Assembly: GCF_030929605.1 (NCBI RefSeq)
Contig: NZ_JAVFVS010000001.1
Location: forward strand, 620,001 to 684,000
DNA length: 64,000 nt
DNA from: Flavobacterium sp. LHD-80
Lineage (GTDB): Bacteria; Bacteroidota; Bacteroidia; Flavobacteriales; Flavobacteriaceae
Direction of reading: 5' to 3'
This document shows, in pieces, positions 1-8,781 of this stretch. The position numbers and the translations under genes are program-made. Every line of letters begins with the position of its first letter. The first letter of the stretch is position 1. The notes below the pieces were generated by a model. It worked only from the letters and a program-made list of their open reading frames with translations, had not been told where the DNA came from and made no database searches.

Positions 1-272
1 TTTTCATTTTCAGAAAAAATCTCAACAACCGTTATAAATTCTCTGTCACCAATTTTATCACCATATTTTTTAGCCAATGCATTTCTTTCTTCTTCTGATA
101 CGCCTTTATTCATAGATTTGATTCTGCCTTCCTGTCCATATTTTTCAACTTGTTCCATCGTTACAATTTCATTGTTGATTATAATTATAGATTCAGGTTT
201 TTTTGCCACTTTATTTTGTGCGCAAAACGAATAGGAAATGATAAGAAGGACGAAACAAATTACTTTTTTCAT
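1..272 (-). CDS. Exported protein of unknown function (3' part outside window)
   Basis: The reading frame opens at an ATG at 272 and runs off the left edge of the window without a stop, giving about 90 residues. It begins with a short lysine n-region and a hydrophobic stretch (VICFVLLIISYSFCAQ), which is a typical signal peptide for a periplasmic or surface protein. The mature part starts with a lysine-rich stretch followed by a run of isoleucines (SIIIINNEIVTMEQ). Later residues are charged and show no motif I recognise. The small plus-strand ORF over the same bases is its antisense shadow. The gene is cut by the window edge, so family and length cannot be judged. Confidence 0.6.
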   Translation of the reverse strand, partial: MKKVICFVLLIISYSFCAQNKVAKKPESIIIINNEIVTMEQVEKYGQEGRIKSMNKGVSEEERNALAKKYGDKIGDREFITVVEIFSENE

Positions 273-361
273 AGTGGTATTTTTAGTTTTTTTATAAATA
301 TAGGATTTTATAGAATAAAAAAACTAATTGCTTCAAAAATAGAAGTGAAGGTGCAATCTAT

Positions 362-1466
362 TTAACATTTTAATTTGGAGAATGTTTTTTTCTGTTCCGA
401 ATGTTTAAGAAGAAATTCTGCTATAATTTCCATTTCATCAGATGTAAAACTTCCTTTAAAGTATTTGATGTAAGGTATTAATTCGGTTAAAGTCAAAATT
501 TTTGCAAACTGAAATTCCTCAACTGGTTTGTTATTAGTAAAGACAATAATATTTTTGATTGGAATTTTTCGATCGCCCCAGTGCTGCCGGGCAAAATTCC
601 AATTCCGTTTTGTTTTCTTTTCAGATAACAATTTATAGAGTGCAAAATTGGATCTAAGAATCTGTTCTACAGGCGAACGTAAATCTAAATTATTGATTGA
701 TTTGTCGCTCCAATTTTTGGTTTCGATTAAAAAAATGCCGGCTGTCGAAATCAATAAATGATCAATCTGAATGGAATGAATACTGTCGTTATTGGCTTTA
801 TTGCGGATTGGCGGACTAAAGCTACAACAAAAGTCGTTTATCAAAATAAAATCGTCAGAGAGTATTCGAAGCGTTTTCTCGACTTTTTGTTCGCCAAGAG
901 CGCCGTAAATAGTTTTATTCAGATTTTCAATTATTTCCTTTTTTTTTCTCGAATGCCGCTAAATCGGTATGACAGCTTTCGGTTATGGCGTCTTGAAAAT
1001 TTGCAGAAAGGTATTCGAAACGTTTATTTTTTTCAGAAAGTAGTTTTTTTGCCTGATAATCGAAAAGTTTAATTTTATATTGAAATTCGAGCTGTGCATA
1101 CCAAAATTTTGAACAAATTATAAGGTTTAGCCAATAGTCTTTTATTGTTGGGATGATTCTAGATTTGGTTTCGGGCAAATTTTCAATTTCCTGATTATAA
1201 TCATCAAGTTGTTGTCTTAGCCGTTCTTCAAGCTCATTTTTATTTTGGGGAATCGCTGTGGTTAGTTCTGAAATTTCTGTTTCGAGCGCTGTTTTTTCAT
1301 CCTGCATAAACAGCGTATGATCGGCGATAATTTCTTGTTGGTGAAATTGATAATTTTTACGAAAATTAATCAATTCATTTAACGTGTGAAATTCGTCAAC
1401 ATTATATCTGACTAAGTTTAATTGTATAGCATTCAGACATCCAATTGTGTTATAAACTCTACACAT
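362..1466 (-). pseudogene. NERD-domain (nuclease-related) protein split by a frameshift
   Basis: Two adjacent minus-strand frames belong to one protein. The upstream frame (1466 to 927, 179 aa) is charged and helical and ends just after a lysine run. The downstream frame carries the NERD signature, including GALGEQKVEKTL, the IQIDHLL strand and the IETKNW motif. Dropping one A from the A9 run at 939-947 joins them into one frame of about 367 aa with no intervening stop. NERD domains are distant relatives of Holliday-junction/restriction-type nucleases and often occur in single-gene accessory loci. The break could be a real mutation, slippage-based phase variation, recoding or a sequencing error in the homopolymer. 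The role is unknown. Confidence 0.7.
939..947 (-). repeat. A9 homopolymer at the NERD frameshift
   Basis: Nine T on the plus strand (nine A in the coding sense) sit exactly where the reading frame must shift to join the two halves of the NERD protein. Eight A would restore a single frame. Tracts of this length are prone to slippage in replication, transcription and sequencing. Confidence 0.7.
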
Positions 1467-1509
1467 ATTCTTTTTCGATTAGCGGTCATAAGATATATTA
1501 GATAGATGT

Positions 1510-1971
1510 TTAGGGCTTCATTTTCGATAATTCAACTTCAAGCCGGTCAAAGTTTTCTTCGTTTTTATCGACAACGTAAGGTTTTAGTTTCTGGCATTCT
1601 TCAACAGTTTCAAAAAGCATTTTAAAAACGACTTTTGTCTGATTTTCGGCAACAGTTTCAAATGTTGCCAAGATTTGAAAAAGTGGTTTCGAATGACGTT
1701 TCCATGCGATAAGATTTGGTCTGTCAATTTTTATAAATTCACATTCATTGGCATAATTTCCCACTTCTGGGCCATGCATAATGAACTCCCATTTTCCGCC
1801 TTCGCAAAAGTCGAATTCATTAAAAGTATTGGTGAAGCCTTTTGGTCCCCACCATTTTTTTAAATGATCAGGATCGCTCCAGGCTTTAAAAACCAGTTCC
1901 TGTGGAAAATTCAGAATTCGTGTCGTAACAATTTCTGATTCTGGCGTTGTTATGATGATTTCTGATTTCAT
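1510..1971 (-). CDS. SRPBCC/AHSA1-family protein
   Basis: This 153-aa protein has the START-like fold of the AHSA1 (activator of Hsp90 ATPase homologue 1-like) family. The diagnostic N-terminal half reads RILNFPQELVFKAWSDP followed by LKKWWGPKGFT, and the later strand GGKWEFIMHGP is also typical. Bacterial members bind small hydrophobic ligands and are often annotated as SRPBCC domain proteins. A specific substrate is not known and cannot be read from the sequence. Length is normal for the family. There is no signal peptide, so it should be cytoplasmic. It is transcribed in the same direction as its neighbours with gaps of about 35-45 bp. Confidence 0.85.
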   Translation of the reverse strand: MKSEIIITTPESEIVTTRILNFPQELVFKAWSDPDHLKKWWGPKGFTNTFNEFDFCEGGKWEFIMHGPEVGNYANECEFIKIDRPNLIAWKRHSKPLFQILATFETVAENQTKVVFKMLFETVEECQKLKPYVVDKNEENFDRLEVELSKMKP

Positions 1972-2004
1972 TTTTTTATTTAGTCATTAAATGTTTTTAG
2001 ATAA

Positions 2005-2472
2005 TTATATTTTTTCCAAATTATCCCATTCGTATTCAATTTTATTGATTTTAATGTAGTACGGAATTAATAATAAAAGCTCTAATCGAATAGGAATATG
2101 CCCGTCTCCAGTAGTAAATGGAAGTATAAACATTGATGCGATGCAAATAACAACTCCAATGATTGCATCGATTTTGGCAATTGATATTGCATTTGCTTTT
2201 TCGAACCAAAGTGAATATGCGGCATAACCTTTTAAAGTCATCACTGCAATGATAAAAAGCCCAATTCCAGAATATGCAGTGTTAGTTTCAAAGCCGTATA
2301 ACGATAGGTTAACATTTGTGGAAAAAGCACTTGCAATTATTGTACCCAGCCCGCAAACAGACATAAACATAAAAATCCAGCAGAATGTTTTAATCCACCA
2401 CGGAAGTAGTTTTCTTCTGATGATTCCTGTTTTTTCAAATTCGTCAAATTGGCTTTGTAGTTCTTCACTCAT
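2005..2472 (-). CDS. Small multipass membrane protein of unknown function
   Basis: This 155-aa protein has about four hydrophobic segments. The first begins near residue 25 (WWIKTFCWIFMFMSVCGLG), the next lies near IGLFIIAVMTLKGYAAY, the third is IDAIIGVVICIASMFIL and the last is LELLLLIPYYI. The short N-terminus is acidic and glutamine-rich and the C-terminus is charged, as expected of an inner-membrane protein with cytoplasmic tails. I do not recognise a family. It stands 33 bp upstream of the AHSA1-like gene on the same strand and may share its transcript. Confidence 0.7.
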   Translation of the reverse strand: MSEELQSQFDEFEKTGIIRRKLLPWWIKTFCWIFMFMSVCGLGTIIASAFSTNVNLSLYGFETNTAYSGIGLFIIAVMTLKGYAAYSLWFEKANAISIAKIDAIIGVVICIASMFILPFTTGDGHIPIRLELLLLIPYYIKINKIEYEWDNLEKI

Positions 2473-2592
2473 GTTTTTTTGTTTTTGGTTTTTAGTAAAT
2501 GGTTTTGGGATATAAGGGCGAGTATTTTATTGGAAGTAAAATAGTAAAACGCGAAAGATTTATTTATGTAAAGATAAAAAGAAACTCCTTTA

Positions 2593-3861
2593 TTACGACG
2601 AAATGTCGTTTTTGGCATTTATTTTTTTTACAACCCATGGCAAAGTAAGTCCCTGGCCAATAATAGTGATAAGTACAACTGCCACCGAAATAAAAATAAT
2701 AGCATTTCGTTGCGGAAAAGGAGTTCCATCTTCTAGAGATTTTGGTAAACCCAATGCAATTGCTAGCGAAACAATACCACGCATTCCGGACCATGCAATA
2801 ATAAAACTGTTTTTTGAATCGAGTAAAGCATGTTCGCTTACTTTTCGTTTTTTCTTGCTGTTTTTTAGATAGGCTTTTTGCAAATTTATTTTTTGCAGAA
2901 ATATCCTCACCATTCTGGTTAATAAAGCGACGATTGTGATTATTAAAGCATAGCCAATGTATGGCAGAATCATTCCGTCGTCGATATCTTTTAAAACGTA
3001 TCTAAAATTAAGTCCGATTAAGATAAAAATTAATCCGTTAAGCAAAAAGATGATCACGTCCCAAAGACTTTTAGAATTGGTTCTTAATTTTTCTGGCAAA
3101 ATTTTGTTGCTTAAACGAGCCATCGCCAAACCTAAAAATACAACAGCAATTACGCCCGAAACATGTAAATGCTCTGCAATAAGATACGTTACAAATGGCA
3201 TTAAAAGCATAAAACTGACCGTGACGTTAATGTTGTTTCGGACTTTCGTTAAAATAAAAGCTAAGATCTTGCCCATAACAAAACCGACTAAAAAGCCACC
3301 CCCAAGCAAAAACATGAATTGAAACGTAGCTTTCCAAAGAATAAAAACAGATCCCATGACCGCGGCTACGGCAAAACGATACGCAACTAACGCAGATGCA
3401 TCATTAATAAGACTTTCGCCTTCGAGTATTGTTAATGTTTTTTCTGGAATATCAAGGCCTCTTGTTATGTTTATTGCCGCAACTGCATCGGTGGCGGAAA
3501 GAATTGCGCCAAGAACAAATGACAAAGGCCAGCTCATGCCGGGAATCATATAATGCGAAACCACAGCAATCCAAAATGTGGTTAGAAAAACTAGCGGAAT
3601 AGCTAATGTGCTTATCGTGCTGAGATTTGTTTTAAAATGTTTTGGAGAAATATTAAACGATGCGTCATACAACAACGGAGGCAAAAATATCAGGAAAATA
3701 ATTTCAGGATTAATCTCAATTTCATTCATAGTTGGGATAAATCCGATTGCAACTCCAACAATTACCAAAAGAATAGGGAAGGGCAGTTTTGATTTTTCAG
3801 CAAAAGCCGAAATACCAATTACAATGGCTAATATGAAAATGATTATGGTGTAGTTTTCCAT
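2593..3861 (-). CDS. CPA1-family Na+/H+ antiporter
   Basis: This 422-aa protein has about twelve hydrophobic segments and the signatures of the cation:proton antiporter-1 family (NhaP/NHE type). The ion-binding region reads LSATDAVAA, the partner helix contains GESLINDASALV, and a later conserved element is WSGMRGIVSLAIAL. The family exchanges Na+ or K+ for protons across the inner membrane for pH and sodium homeostasis. There is no long C-terminal regulatory domain, so this is the short bacterial form. It is flanked by an unknown gene and a small membrane protein on the same strand. Cation specificity cannot be inferred from sequence alone. Confidence 0.9.
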   Translation of the reverse strand: MENYTIIIFILAIVIGISAFAEKSKLPFPILLVIVGVAIGFIPTMNEIEINPEIIFLIFLPPLLYDASFNISPKHFKTNLSTISTLAIPLVFLTTFWIAVVSHYMIPGMSWPLSFVLGAILSATDAVAAINITRGLDIPEKTLTILEGESLINDASALVAYRFAVAAVMGSVFILWKATFQFMFLLGGGFLVGFVMGKILAFILTKVRNNINVTVSFMLLMPFVTYLIAEHLHVSGVIAVVFLGLAMARLSNKILPEKLRTNSKSLWDVIIFLLNGLIFILIGLNFRYVLKDIDDGMILPYIGYALIITIVALLTRMVRIFLQKINLQKAYLKNSKKKRKVSEHALLDSKNSFIIAWSGMRGIVSLAIALGLPKSLEDGTPFPQRNAIIFISVAVVLITIIGQGLTLPWVVKKINAKNDISS

Positions 3862-3900
3862 TGTGCAGATATACTAGATTTATTTTATTTGGTTGTCATT

Positions 3901-4266
3901 TTATTTGAATCCCTTTCTCCACAATAAAAATTCTTCATTGTCCGTACAAGACATCGAAGAAATAAAATTATCAAAATTGAAATTATCATATTTTGATATT
4001 ATATCATAAACTGTTTCAAATTCTTTGGCGCCATGTGGAATTAGACACCCTGAATTTTTGCCTAGTAACGCTAGCCAAACATCAGGTGCGAAAGGTCCGT
4101 CATCTGTATTTATTAATTTTATTTCTTCAATATCCTTCCATAAAATTTCTTCGGTTTTTCTCTCTGGATGCTCAACTCTAATAAATCCTTTATTAATTGT
4201 AATTGAAAAAAAATCTTCAGGATTTTTTGGTTTTGGCTTTCCAAATATTTTTTCAAGTATTCCCAT
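3901..4266 (-). CDS. Conserved small cytoplasmic protein, function unknown
   Basis: The start is placed at the ATG at 4266 (MGILEKIFGKPKPK); a frame two codons longer would need a TTG. The product is 121 aa, without signal peptide or membrane segment. A lysine/proline-rich N-terminus is followed by a likely beta-rich core (ILWKDIEEIKLINTDDG, then DVWLALLGKNSGCLIPHGA). This resembles small proteins seen in toxin-immunity or housekeeping contexts, but the similarity is too weak to name. It is the last gene before the dnaK promoter region and points away from dnaK. Confidence 0.65.
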   Translation of the reverse strand: MGILEKIFGKPKPKNPEDFFSITINKGFIRVEHPERKTEEILWKDIEEIKLINTDDGPFAPDVWLALLGKNSGCLIPHGAKEFETVYDIISKYDNFNFDNFISSMSCTDNEEFLLWRKGFK

Positions 4267-4430
4267 TTTCAATAGATTATTTTATTTTGAAAATTCGTTT
4301 ATGTTTAATTAATTTTTATCTCAAATATAATTTTTATTCAGTAAAAAAGAAGTTTGTATAACTTATAACTTGCTTATTATGATGTACAAACAGAAAATAA
4401 ATCTAAAATAATGACAGCTAAAATATAGTT

Positions 4431-4503
4431 ATGCCACGTTTGTCAGGTATGTAGAATGTCATGTTGTCAGATGATTTTTAGTGTGTCGACATGAAAACTG
4501 ACA
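4431..4503 (+). promoter_or_regulatory. Repeated TGTCAG elements upstream of dnaK
   Basis: Three copies of a six-base motif precede dnaK: TGTCAG at 4441-4446, TGTCAG at 4465-4470, and the inverted CTGACA at 4498-4503. The first copy is part of a longer string, TGCCACGTTTGTCAG. All lie upstream of the -24/-12-like element, where an activator of sigma54 would bind. I infer a stress-regulator binding region. No protein is known from this sequence to bind it. Confidence 0.45.
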
Positions 4504-4523
4504 ATTTTATTTAGTTTTTTATA

Positions 4524-4540
4524 TTGGCACAAAGATTGAC
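4524..4540 (+). promoter_or_regulatory. Sigma54-like (-24/-12) promoter of dnaK
   Basis: TTGGCAC followed by five bases and TTGAC matches the sigma54 consensus (TTGGCAC-N5-TTGC) at all but one key base: GA replaces GC at the -12 element, with the proper ten-base spacing from GG. A start near 4551 would leave a leader of about 40 nt. No TAnnTTTG box of the usual flavobacterial type is apparent between this site and the start codon. Confidence 0.45.
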
Positions 4541-4590
4541 TTATGCCACCTGAGTTAATAAAATTAAATCAAAAATTAAATATATAAAAA

Positions 4591-6474
4591 ATGGGTAAAA
4601 TAATCGGAATTGACTTAGGTACGACGAACTCTTGTGTTTCTGTAATGGAAGGTAACGAAGCAGTTGTTATCCCTAACGCAGAAGGAAAAAGAACTACACC
4701 ATCTATCATCGCTTTTGTTGAAGGTGGCGAAATTAAAGTAGGTGATCCTGCAAAAAGACAAGCAGTAACGAATCCTACAAAAACGATTGCTTCTATTAAA
4801 CGTTTTATGGGACACACTTTTGCTGAAACTCAAGATGAGGCAAAAAGAGTTCCTTACAGTGTTGTAAAAGGTGACAACAATACGCCACGTGTGGATATTG
4901 ACGGTCGTTTATACACTGCTCAAGAATTGTCTGCAATGACACTTCAAAAAATGAAAAAAACTGCTGAAGACTATTTAGGTCAAACTGTAACTGAAGCGGT
5001 TATTACTGTTCCTGCTTACTTTAACGATGCGCAACGTCAAGCTACAAAAGAAGCTGGTGAAATCGCTGGTCTTAAAGTTATGCGTATCATCAACGAGCCA
5101 ACTGCTGCTGCACTTGCTTACGGATTAGATAAAAAAGGAACTGATCAAAAAATTGCTGTTTACGATTTAGGTGGAGGTACTTTTGATATCTCTGTTCTTG
5201 AATTAGGAGACGGTGTATTTGAAGTATTATCTACAAATGGTGATACTCACTTAGGTGGTGATGATTTTGACCAAGTTATTATTGACTGGTTAGCTGACGA
5301 ATTCAAAGCTGAAGAAGGTATTGATTTACGTTTAGATCCAATGTCATTACAGCGTTTGAAAGAAGCTGCTGAGAAAGCTAAGATTGAATTATCATCTTCT
5401 GCTGAAACAGAAATCAACTTACCGTACGTAACTGCTACTGCTTCTGGACCAAAACACTTAGTGAAAAAATTATCTAGAGCTAAATTTGAGCAATTATCTG
5501 ATTCTTTAGTAAAACGTTCTATGGAGCCAGTTGCTAAAGCATTAAAAGATGCAGGTTTATCTACATCTGATATCGACGAAGTAATCCTTGTAGGAGGTTC
5601 TACTCGTATGCCAAGAATCGCTGACGAAGTTGAAAAATTCTTCGGTAAAAAAGCATCTAAAGGTGTTAACCCTGATGAGGTTGTTGCTATTGGAGCTGCT
5701 ATTCAAGGTGGAGTTTTATCTGGAGATGTAAAAGATGTATTGTTACTTGACGTAACGCCTCTTTCTTTAGGTATCGAAACTATGGGTGGTGTTATGACTG
5801 TTCTTATCGAAGCTAACACAACTATCCCAACTAAAAAATCTCAAGTATTCTCTACTGCATCTGATTCTCAGCCATCTGTTGAGCTTCACGTATTGCAAGG
5901 AGCTAGAGCAATGGCTGCAGATAACAAAACTATCGGTCGTTTCCACTTAGATGGTATTCCACCAGCACCAAGAGGAGTGCCTCAAATCGAGGTTTCTTTT
6001 GATATTGATGCAAATGGTATCATCAAAGTAACTGCTACTGATAAAGGAACTGGAAAATCTCACGATATCCGTATCGAAGCTTCTTCTGGATTAACAGCTG
6101 ATGAAATCGAAAAAATGAAGCAAGATGCTGAGGCTAATGCTGAATCTGATAAAATTGCAAAAGAAAGAGCTGAGAAATTGAACGAAGCTGACAGTACTAT
6201 CTTCCAAACTGAATCTCAATTGAAAGAGTTAGGAGATAAATTGACAGACGATCAAAAAACAGCTATCGAATATGCTTTAACTGAATTGAGAATGGCTCAC
6301 CAATCTCAAGATCTTGATGCAATCCAAAAAGGATTAGACAATGTAAATGCAGCTTGGAAAACAGCTACAGAAGCAATGTACGCTCAAGGTGGTGAACAAG
6401 GTCAACAAGCTGCTCCACAACAAGAGCAATCTGGAGACAATGTTGAAGACGTTGAATTCGAAGAAGTAAAATAA
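4591..6474 (+). CDS. dnaK: Molecular chaperone DnaK (Hsp70)
   Basis: This 627-aa protein is a full-length Hsp70. The N-terminal ATPase domain starts with GIDLGTTNS and carries DLGGGTFD near residue 193 and [10 protein letters not shown] near 333. The substrate-binding domain begins around 385 with [17 protein letters not shown]. The helical lid is followed by a Gln-rich linker (near 604-616) and the conserved acidic end DVEFEEVK. DnaK binds exposed hydrophobic peptides and releases them in an ATP cycle driven by DnaJ and GrpE. Those partners are not in this window, so dnaK stands alone here. It is followed by a strong hairpin terminator. Codon use is clean and highly adapted, as expected of an abundant protein. 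Confidence 0.98.
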   Translation: MGKIIGIDLGTTNSCVSVMEGNEAVVIPNAEGKRTTPSIIAFVEGGEIKVGDPAKRQAVTNPTKTIASIKRFMGHTFAETQDEAKRVPYSVVKGDNNTPRVDIDGRLYTAQELSAMTLQKMKKTAEDYLGQTVTEAVITVPAYFNDAQRQATKEAGEIAGLKVMRIINEPTAAALAYGLDKKGTDQKIAVYDLGGGTFDISVLELGDGVFEVLSTNGDTHLGGDDFDQVIIDWLADEFKAEEGIDLRLDPMSLQRLKEAAEKAKIELSSSAETEINLPYVTATASGPKHLVKKLSRAKFEQLSDSLVKRSMEPVAKALKDAGLSTSDIDEVILVGGSTRMPRIADEVEKFFGKKASKGVNPDEVVAIGAAIQGGVLSGDVKDVLLLDVTPLSLGIETMGGVMTVLIEANTTIPTKKSQVFSTASDSQPSVELHVLQGARAMAADNKTIGRFHLDGIPPAPRGVPQIEVSFDIDANGIIKVTATDKGTGKSHDIRIEASSGLTADEIEKMKQDAEANAESDKIAKERAEKLNEADSTIFQTESQLKELGDKLTDDQKTAIEYALTELRMAHQSQDLDAIQKGLDNVNAAWKTATEAMYAQGGEQGQQAAPQQEQSGDNVEDVEFEEVK

Positions 6475-6518
6475 TTCTTTAGTATTAAGAAATTAGTACA
6501 AAGTATTAAGATAGAAAG

Positions 6519-6545
6519 CCGAGTCAGAAATGACTCGGTTTTTTT
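6519..6545 (+). terminator. Rho-independent terminator of dnaK
   Basis: A perfect 8-bp stem CCGAGTCA/TGACTCGG closes over the loop GAAA and is followed by a run of seven T. It lies 44 bp after the dnaK stop codon. Confidence 0.85.
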
Positions 6546-6644
6546 ATGATTAAAATTGAAGTTTTGAGATTAAAAAATACTCCTTTAGGTGTATAGGAGC
6601 GAATTTATGTGTTACATACTTTTGGCAATTAAAAAACAAAACCT

Positions 6645-7484
6645 ATGAAAATCAAAATCTCAAAAAAAACAATTTGCATTATTTCATTAATCTCTTTTTT
6701 TTCTTTTTCTTCCTGCGACGCATTGGATGAGTTAGATGATTCAGTAGATGAGGCTGTTGATGAAATGCTTGGAATTTCGGCTCTTTCTGAAGATTTAAGC
6801 AAGACAAGCAGTAATTATAATGTTATCTCTGATATCGTAATAAATAATAAGCTTATTGGAAGTTCAGAAACTAAAATGACATTGCCTTCAAATGTTCCGG
6901 CTTCTTACACTAAAAAAAGATATACATTGTCAGGAAGTGTATGGAGCAGTACAACAGCAACATATTCTGGAACTATTCCAAGATCTATGTTTAATAAAGC
7001 TTCAAATACAGTTAAAATTTCAGTACTGAATAATACGTCAACTGTTTATGTAAATAATGCTAGCGTTTCTCTAAGTTCGACAGGAGGAACTGGCGGTACA
7101 GGAGGAACTGGTGGTACAGGCACCACTGAAAGCACATTGGTTGAAAAAGATGTTGAGGGTAAAGGGTATGAACTAAAAACGTTTTCTTTTACTGTTCCAT
7201 CTGGAGTTAAAAGTATGGTTGTTAAAACTACAGAGCCAACAGGCGCTCATAGAAATATGGCTGATTTATTTGTGCGAAAAGGTAGTGCTCCAATTGTAGC
7301 AGGCCCTAAACCGCCTACGTATTTGCCTAAATATTCTTGGACTGCAGATTATTATAGTATAGAACCAAATCGAACAAGTGAAGTCTGTACCATTCCTAAT
7401 CCACAAGCGGGGACATGGTATGTAGGACTTTATGGTTATAATGATTCTTTTAATTCCCGTGTAACGATAACCATCAAAAAATAA
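6645..7484 (+). CDS. Surface or periplasmic lipoprotein with Gly-Thr linker
   Basis: This 279-aa protein begins with a lipoprotein signal ending FSSC (Cys24), followed by an acidic stretch that is a plausible export tether for flavobacterial outer-surface lipoproteins. An N-terminal domain of about 120 residues is joined by a GGTGGTGGTGGTG linker (near 146-158) to a C-terminal beta-rich domain of about 120 residues. The second domain resembles the PPC (bacterial pre-peptidase C-terminal) fold, with PSGVKSMVVKT, a DLFVRKG strand and TWYVGLYGYN near the end. PPC-like domains usually accompany secreted enzymes, but no catalytic domain is present. The function is unknown. It stands alone between two similar terminators. 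Confidence 0.8.
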   Translation: MKIKISKKTICIISLISFFSFSSCDALDELDDSVDEAVDEMLGISALSEDLSKTSSNYNVISDIVINNKLIGSSETKMTLPSNVPASYTKKRYTLSGSVWSSTTATYSGTIPRSMFNKASNTVKISVLNNTSTVYVNNASVSLSSTGGTGGTGGTGGTGTTESTLVEKDVEGKGYELKTFSFTVPSGVKSMVVKTTEPTGAHRNMADLFVRKGSAPIVAGPKPPTYLPKYSWTADYYSIEPNRTSEVCTIPNPQAGTWYVGLYGYNDSFNSRVTITIKK

Positions 7485-7547
7485 TCAAAATCTATATTGA
7501 ATTAAGTAGTAAATACATTAATTTTTTAAGTTGTAAACGGAACAGAA

Positions 7548-7571
7548 CCGAGTCAGTAATGATTCGGTTTT
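7548..7571 (+). terminator. Terminator-like hairpin after the lipoprotein gene
   Basis: CCGAGTCA, loop GTAA and TGATTCGG form an 8-bp stem with one G-T pair, followed by a short T run. The left arm is identical to that of the dnaK terminator about 1 kb upstream. Confidence 0.6.
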
Positions 7572-7657
7572 GATGTTTTTAAGAATTCAACAAACTGACA
7601 ATTGTCATTTCCCATTCAAAATCTTTTTCGTAATATTACTATTGTAAATTTTCATGA

Positions 7658-8731
7658 ATGAGAAAGATAAAATACAAGAAAGGACGTAAACTGCAGCACA
7701 CCACTTTAGAGTACACAGGATCTCATAAAGATTTTCAGACAGAGATGCAGCTTTTTGTATATGACGATGCAGATGTTGTGGAGTATGAGAAGTTTACAGT
7801 AGCGGCATTAAATTCATGTTTTGATTACACTAAAAATAACTGGCTCAATATTCACGGTTTAAATGATATCAATCTAATTAAAATCATTGGGCAACATTTT
7901 AAGCTCGATGATTTTTTACTTGCCGATATTTTAAACACAACAAAAAGAACTAAACTCGAAGAACAAAAAGATGTTTTGTTTTTTAATATTAAATCACTTT
8001 TGCCATCAGAATCTTCAGATGATCTAAAAGTAGAACAGTTAAGTTTTATTTTGAAAGACGGAATTCTTATTTCTTTTCAGGAAAAGCGAAGTGATTTCTT
8101 TACGCATGTTAGAGAACGTTTACGCACCCATGCAGGAATAGTAAGAACAAAAAAAGTAGATTATTTGCTTTATTTATTGCTAGATGCCGTAATGGAAAAC
8201 TTTTATATTACGATTGAAGATGAAGAAGATAATATTGAAGAACTGATTAATTTGACTAAGAAAGGTGCAGATCCTGTAATTTTGGAGAAAATTGAAAACC
8301 ACCGTGATAATTTTAATTTCTTAAAACGTTCTATTGTATCACTTAGAGATTCATTGTATTATTTGAAAACGATTAAAGATGATGATGAAAATAACGGTCT
8401 TATTCGAAAAGATACATTTAATTTCTTTATCAGATTACATCAAAAGAGTTTAGAGCTTTTAGAACAGATTGAGTCCGATATGAGTTCATTGGAAAGTGCT
8501 TCAAATTTTTATTTTTCAGAGCAAAGCCGAAAAATGAATGAAATCATGAAAACCTTGACTATTATTTCTGCCATTTTTATTCCGTTGACATTTATAGTTG
8601 GAGTTTACGGAATGAATTTCGATTACATGCCAGAGCTTCGTGCTAAAAATGGCTATTTTATAGTCATGGGCATTATGTTTTTATTAGTTGTAGGGTTGAT
8701 AGTATATTTTAAGAAAAGACGTTGGTTCTAA
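7658..8731 (+). CDS. corA: CorA-family magnesium/cobalt transporter
   Basis: This 357-aa protein has the CorA plan: a large charged cytoplasmic N-terminal domain with a long helical stalk, then two C-terminal membrane helices. The signature GMN occurs as VYGMNFDYMPEL after the first helix (IISAIFIPLTFIVGVYG), and the last helix (IMFLLVVGLIVYF) ends with a basic tail. CorA forms a pentameric channel that imports Mg2+ (also Co2+ or Ni2+) and is gated by intracellular Mg2+. Length and domain order are normal. It precedes pta by 50 bp on the same strand and could be cotranscribed, although a functional link is not obvious. Confidence 0.93.
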   Translation: MRKIKYKKGRKLQHTTLEYTGSHKDFQTEMQLFVYDDADVVEYEKFTVAALNSCFDYTKNNWLNIHGLNDINLIKIIGQHFKLDDFLLADILNTTKRTKLEEQKDVLFFNIKSLLPSESSDDLKVEQLSFILKDGILISFQEKRSDFFTHVRERLRTHAGIVRTKKVDYLLYLLLDAVMENFYITIEDEEDNIEELINLTKKGADPVILEKIENHRDNFNFLKRSIVSLRDSLYYLKTIKDDDENNGLIRKDTFNFFIRLHQKSLELLEQIESDMSSLESASNFYFSEQSRKMNEIMKTLTIISAIFIPLTFIVGVYGMNFDYMPELRAKNGYFIVMGIMFLLVVGLIVYFKKRRWF

Positions 8732-8781
8732 CGTTCTTTTATTTTTATAAAACAGTAAGGAATAGTTTCAAAATATAAATT

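Noticed and set aside
150-365. Plus-strand ORF of 71 aa at the left end
   Set aside because: It is antisense to the signal-peptide gene at 1-272 and has the odd aromatic-rich composition of a shadow frame.
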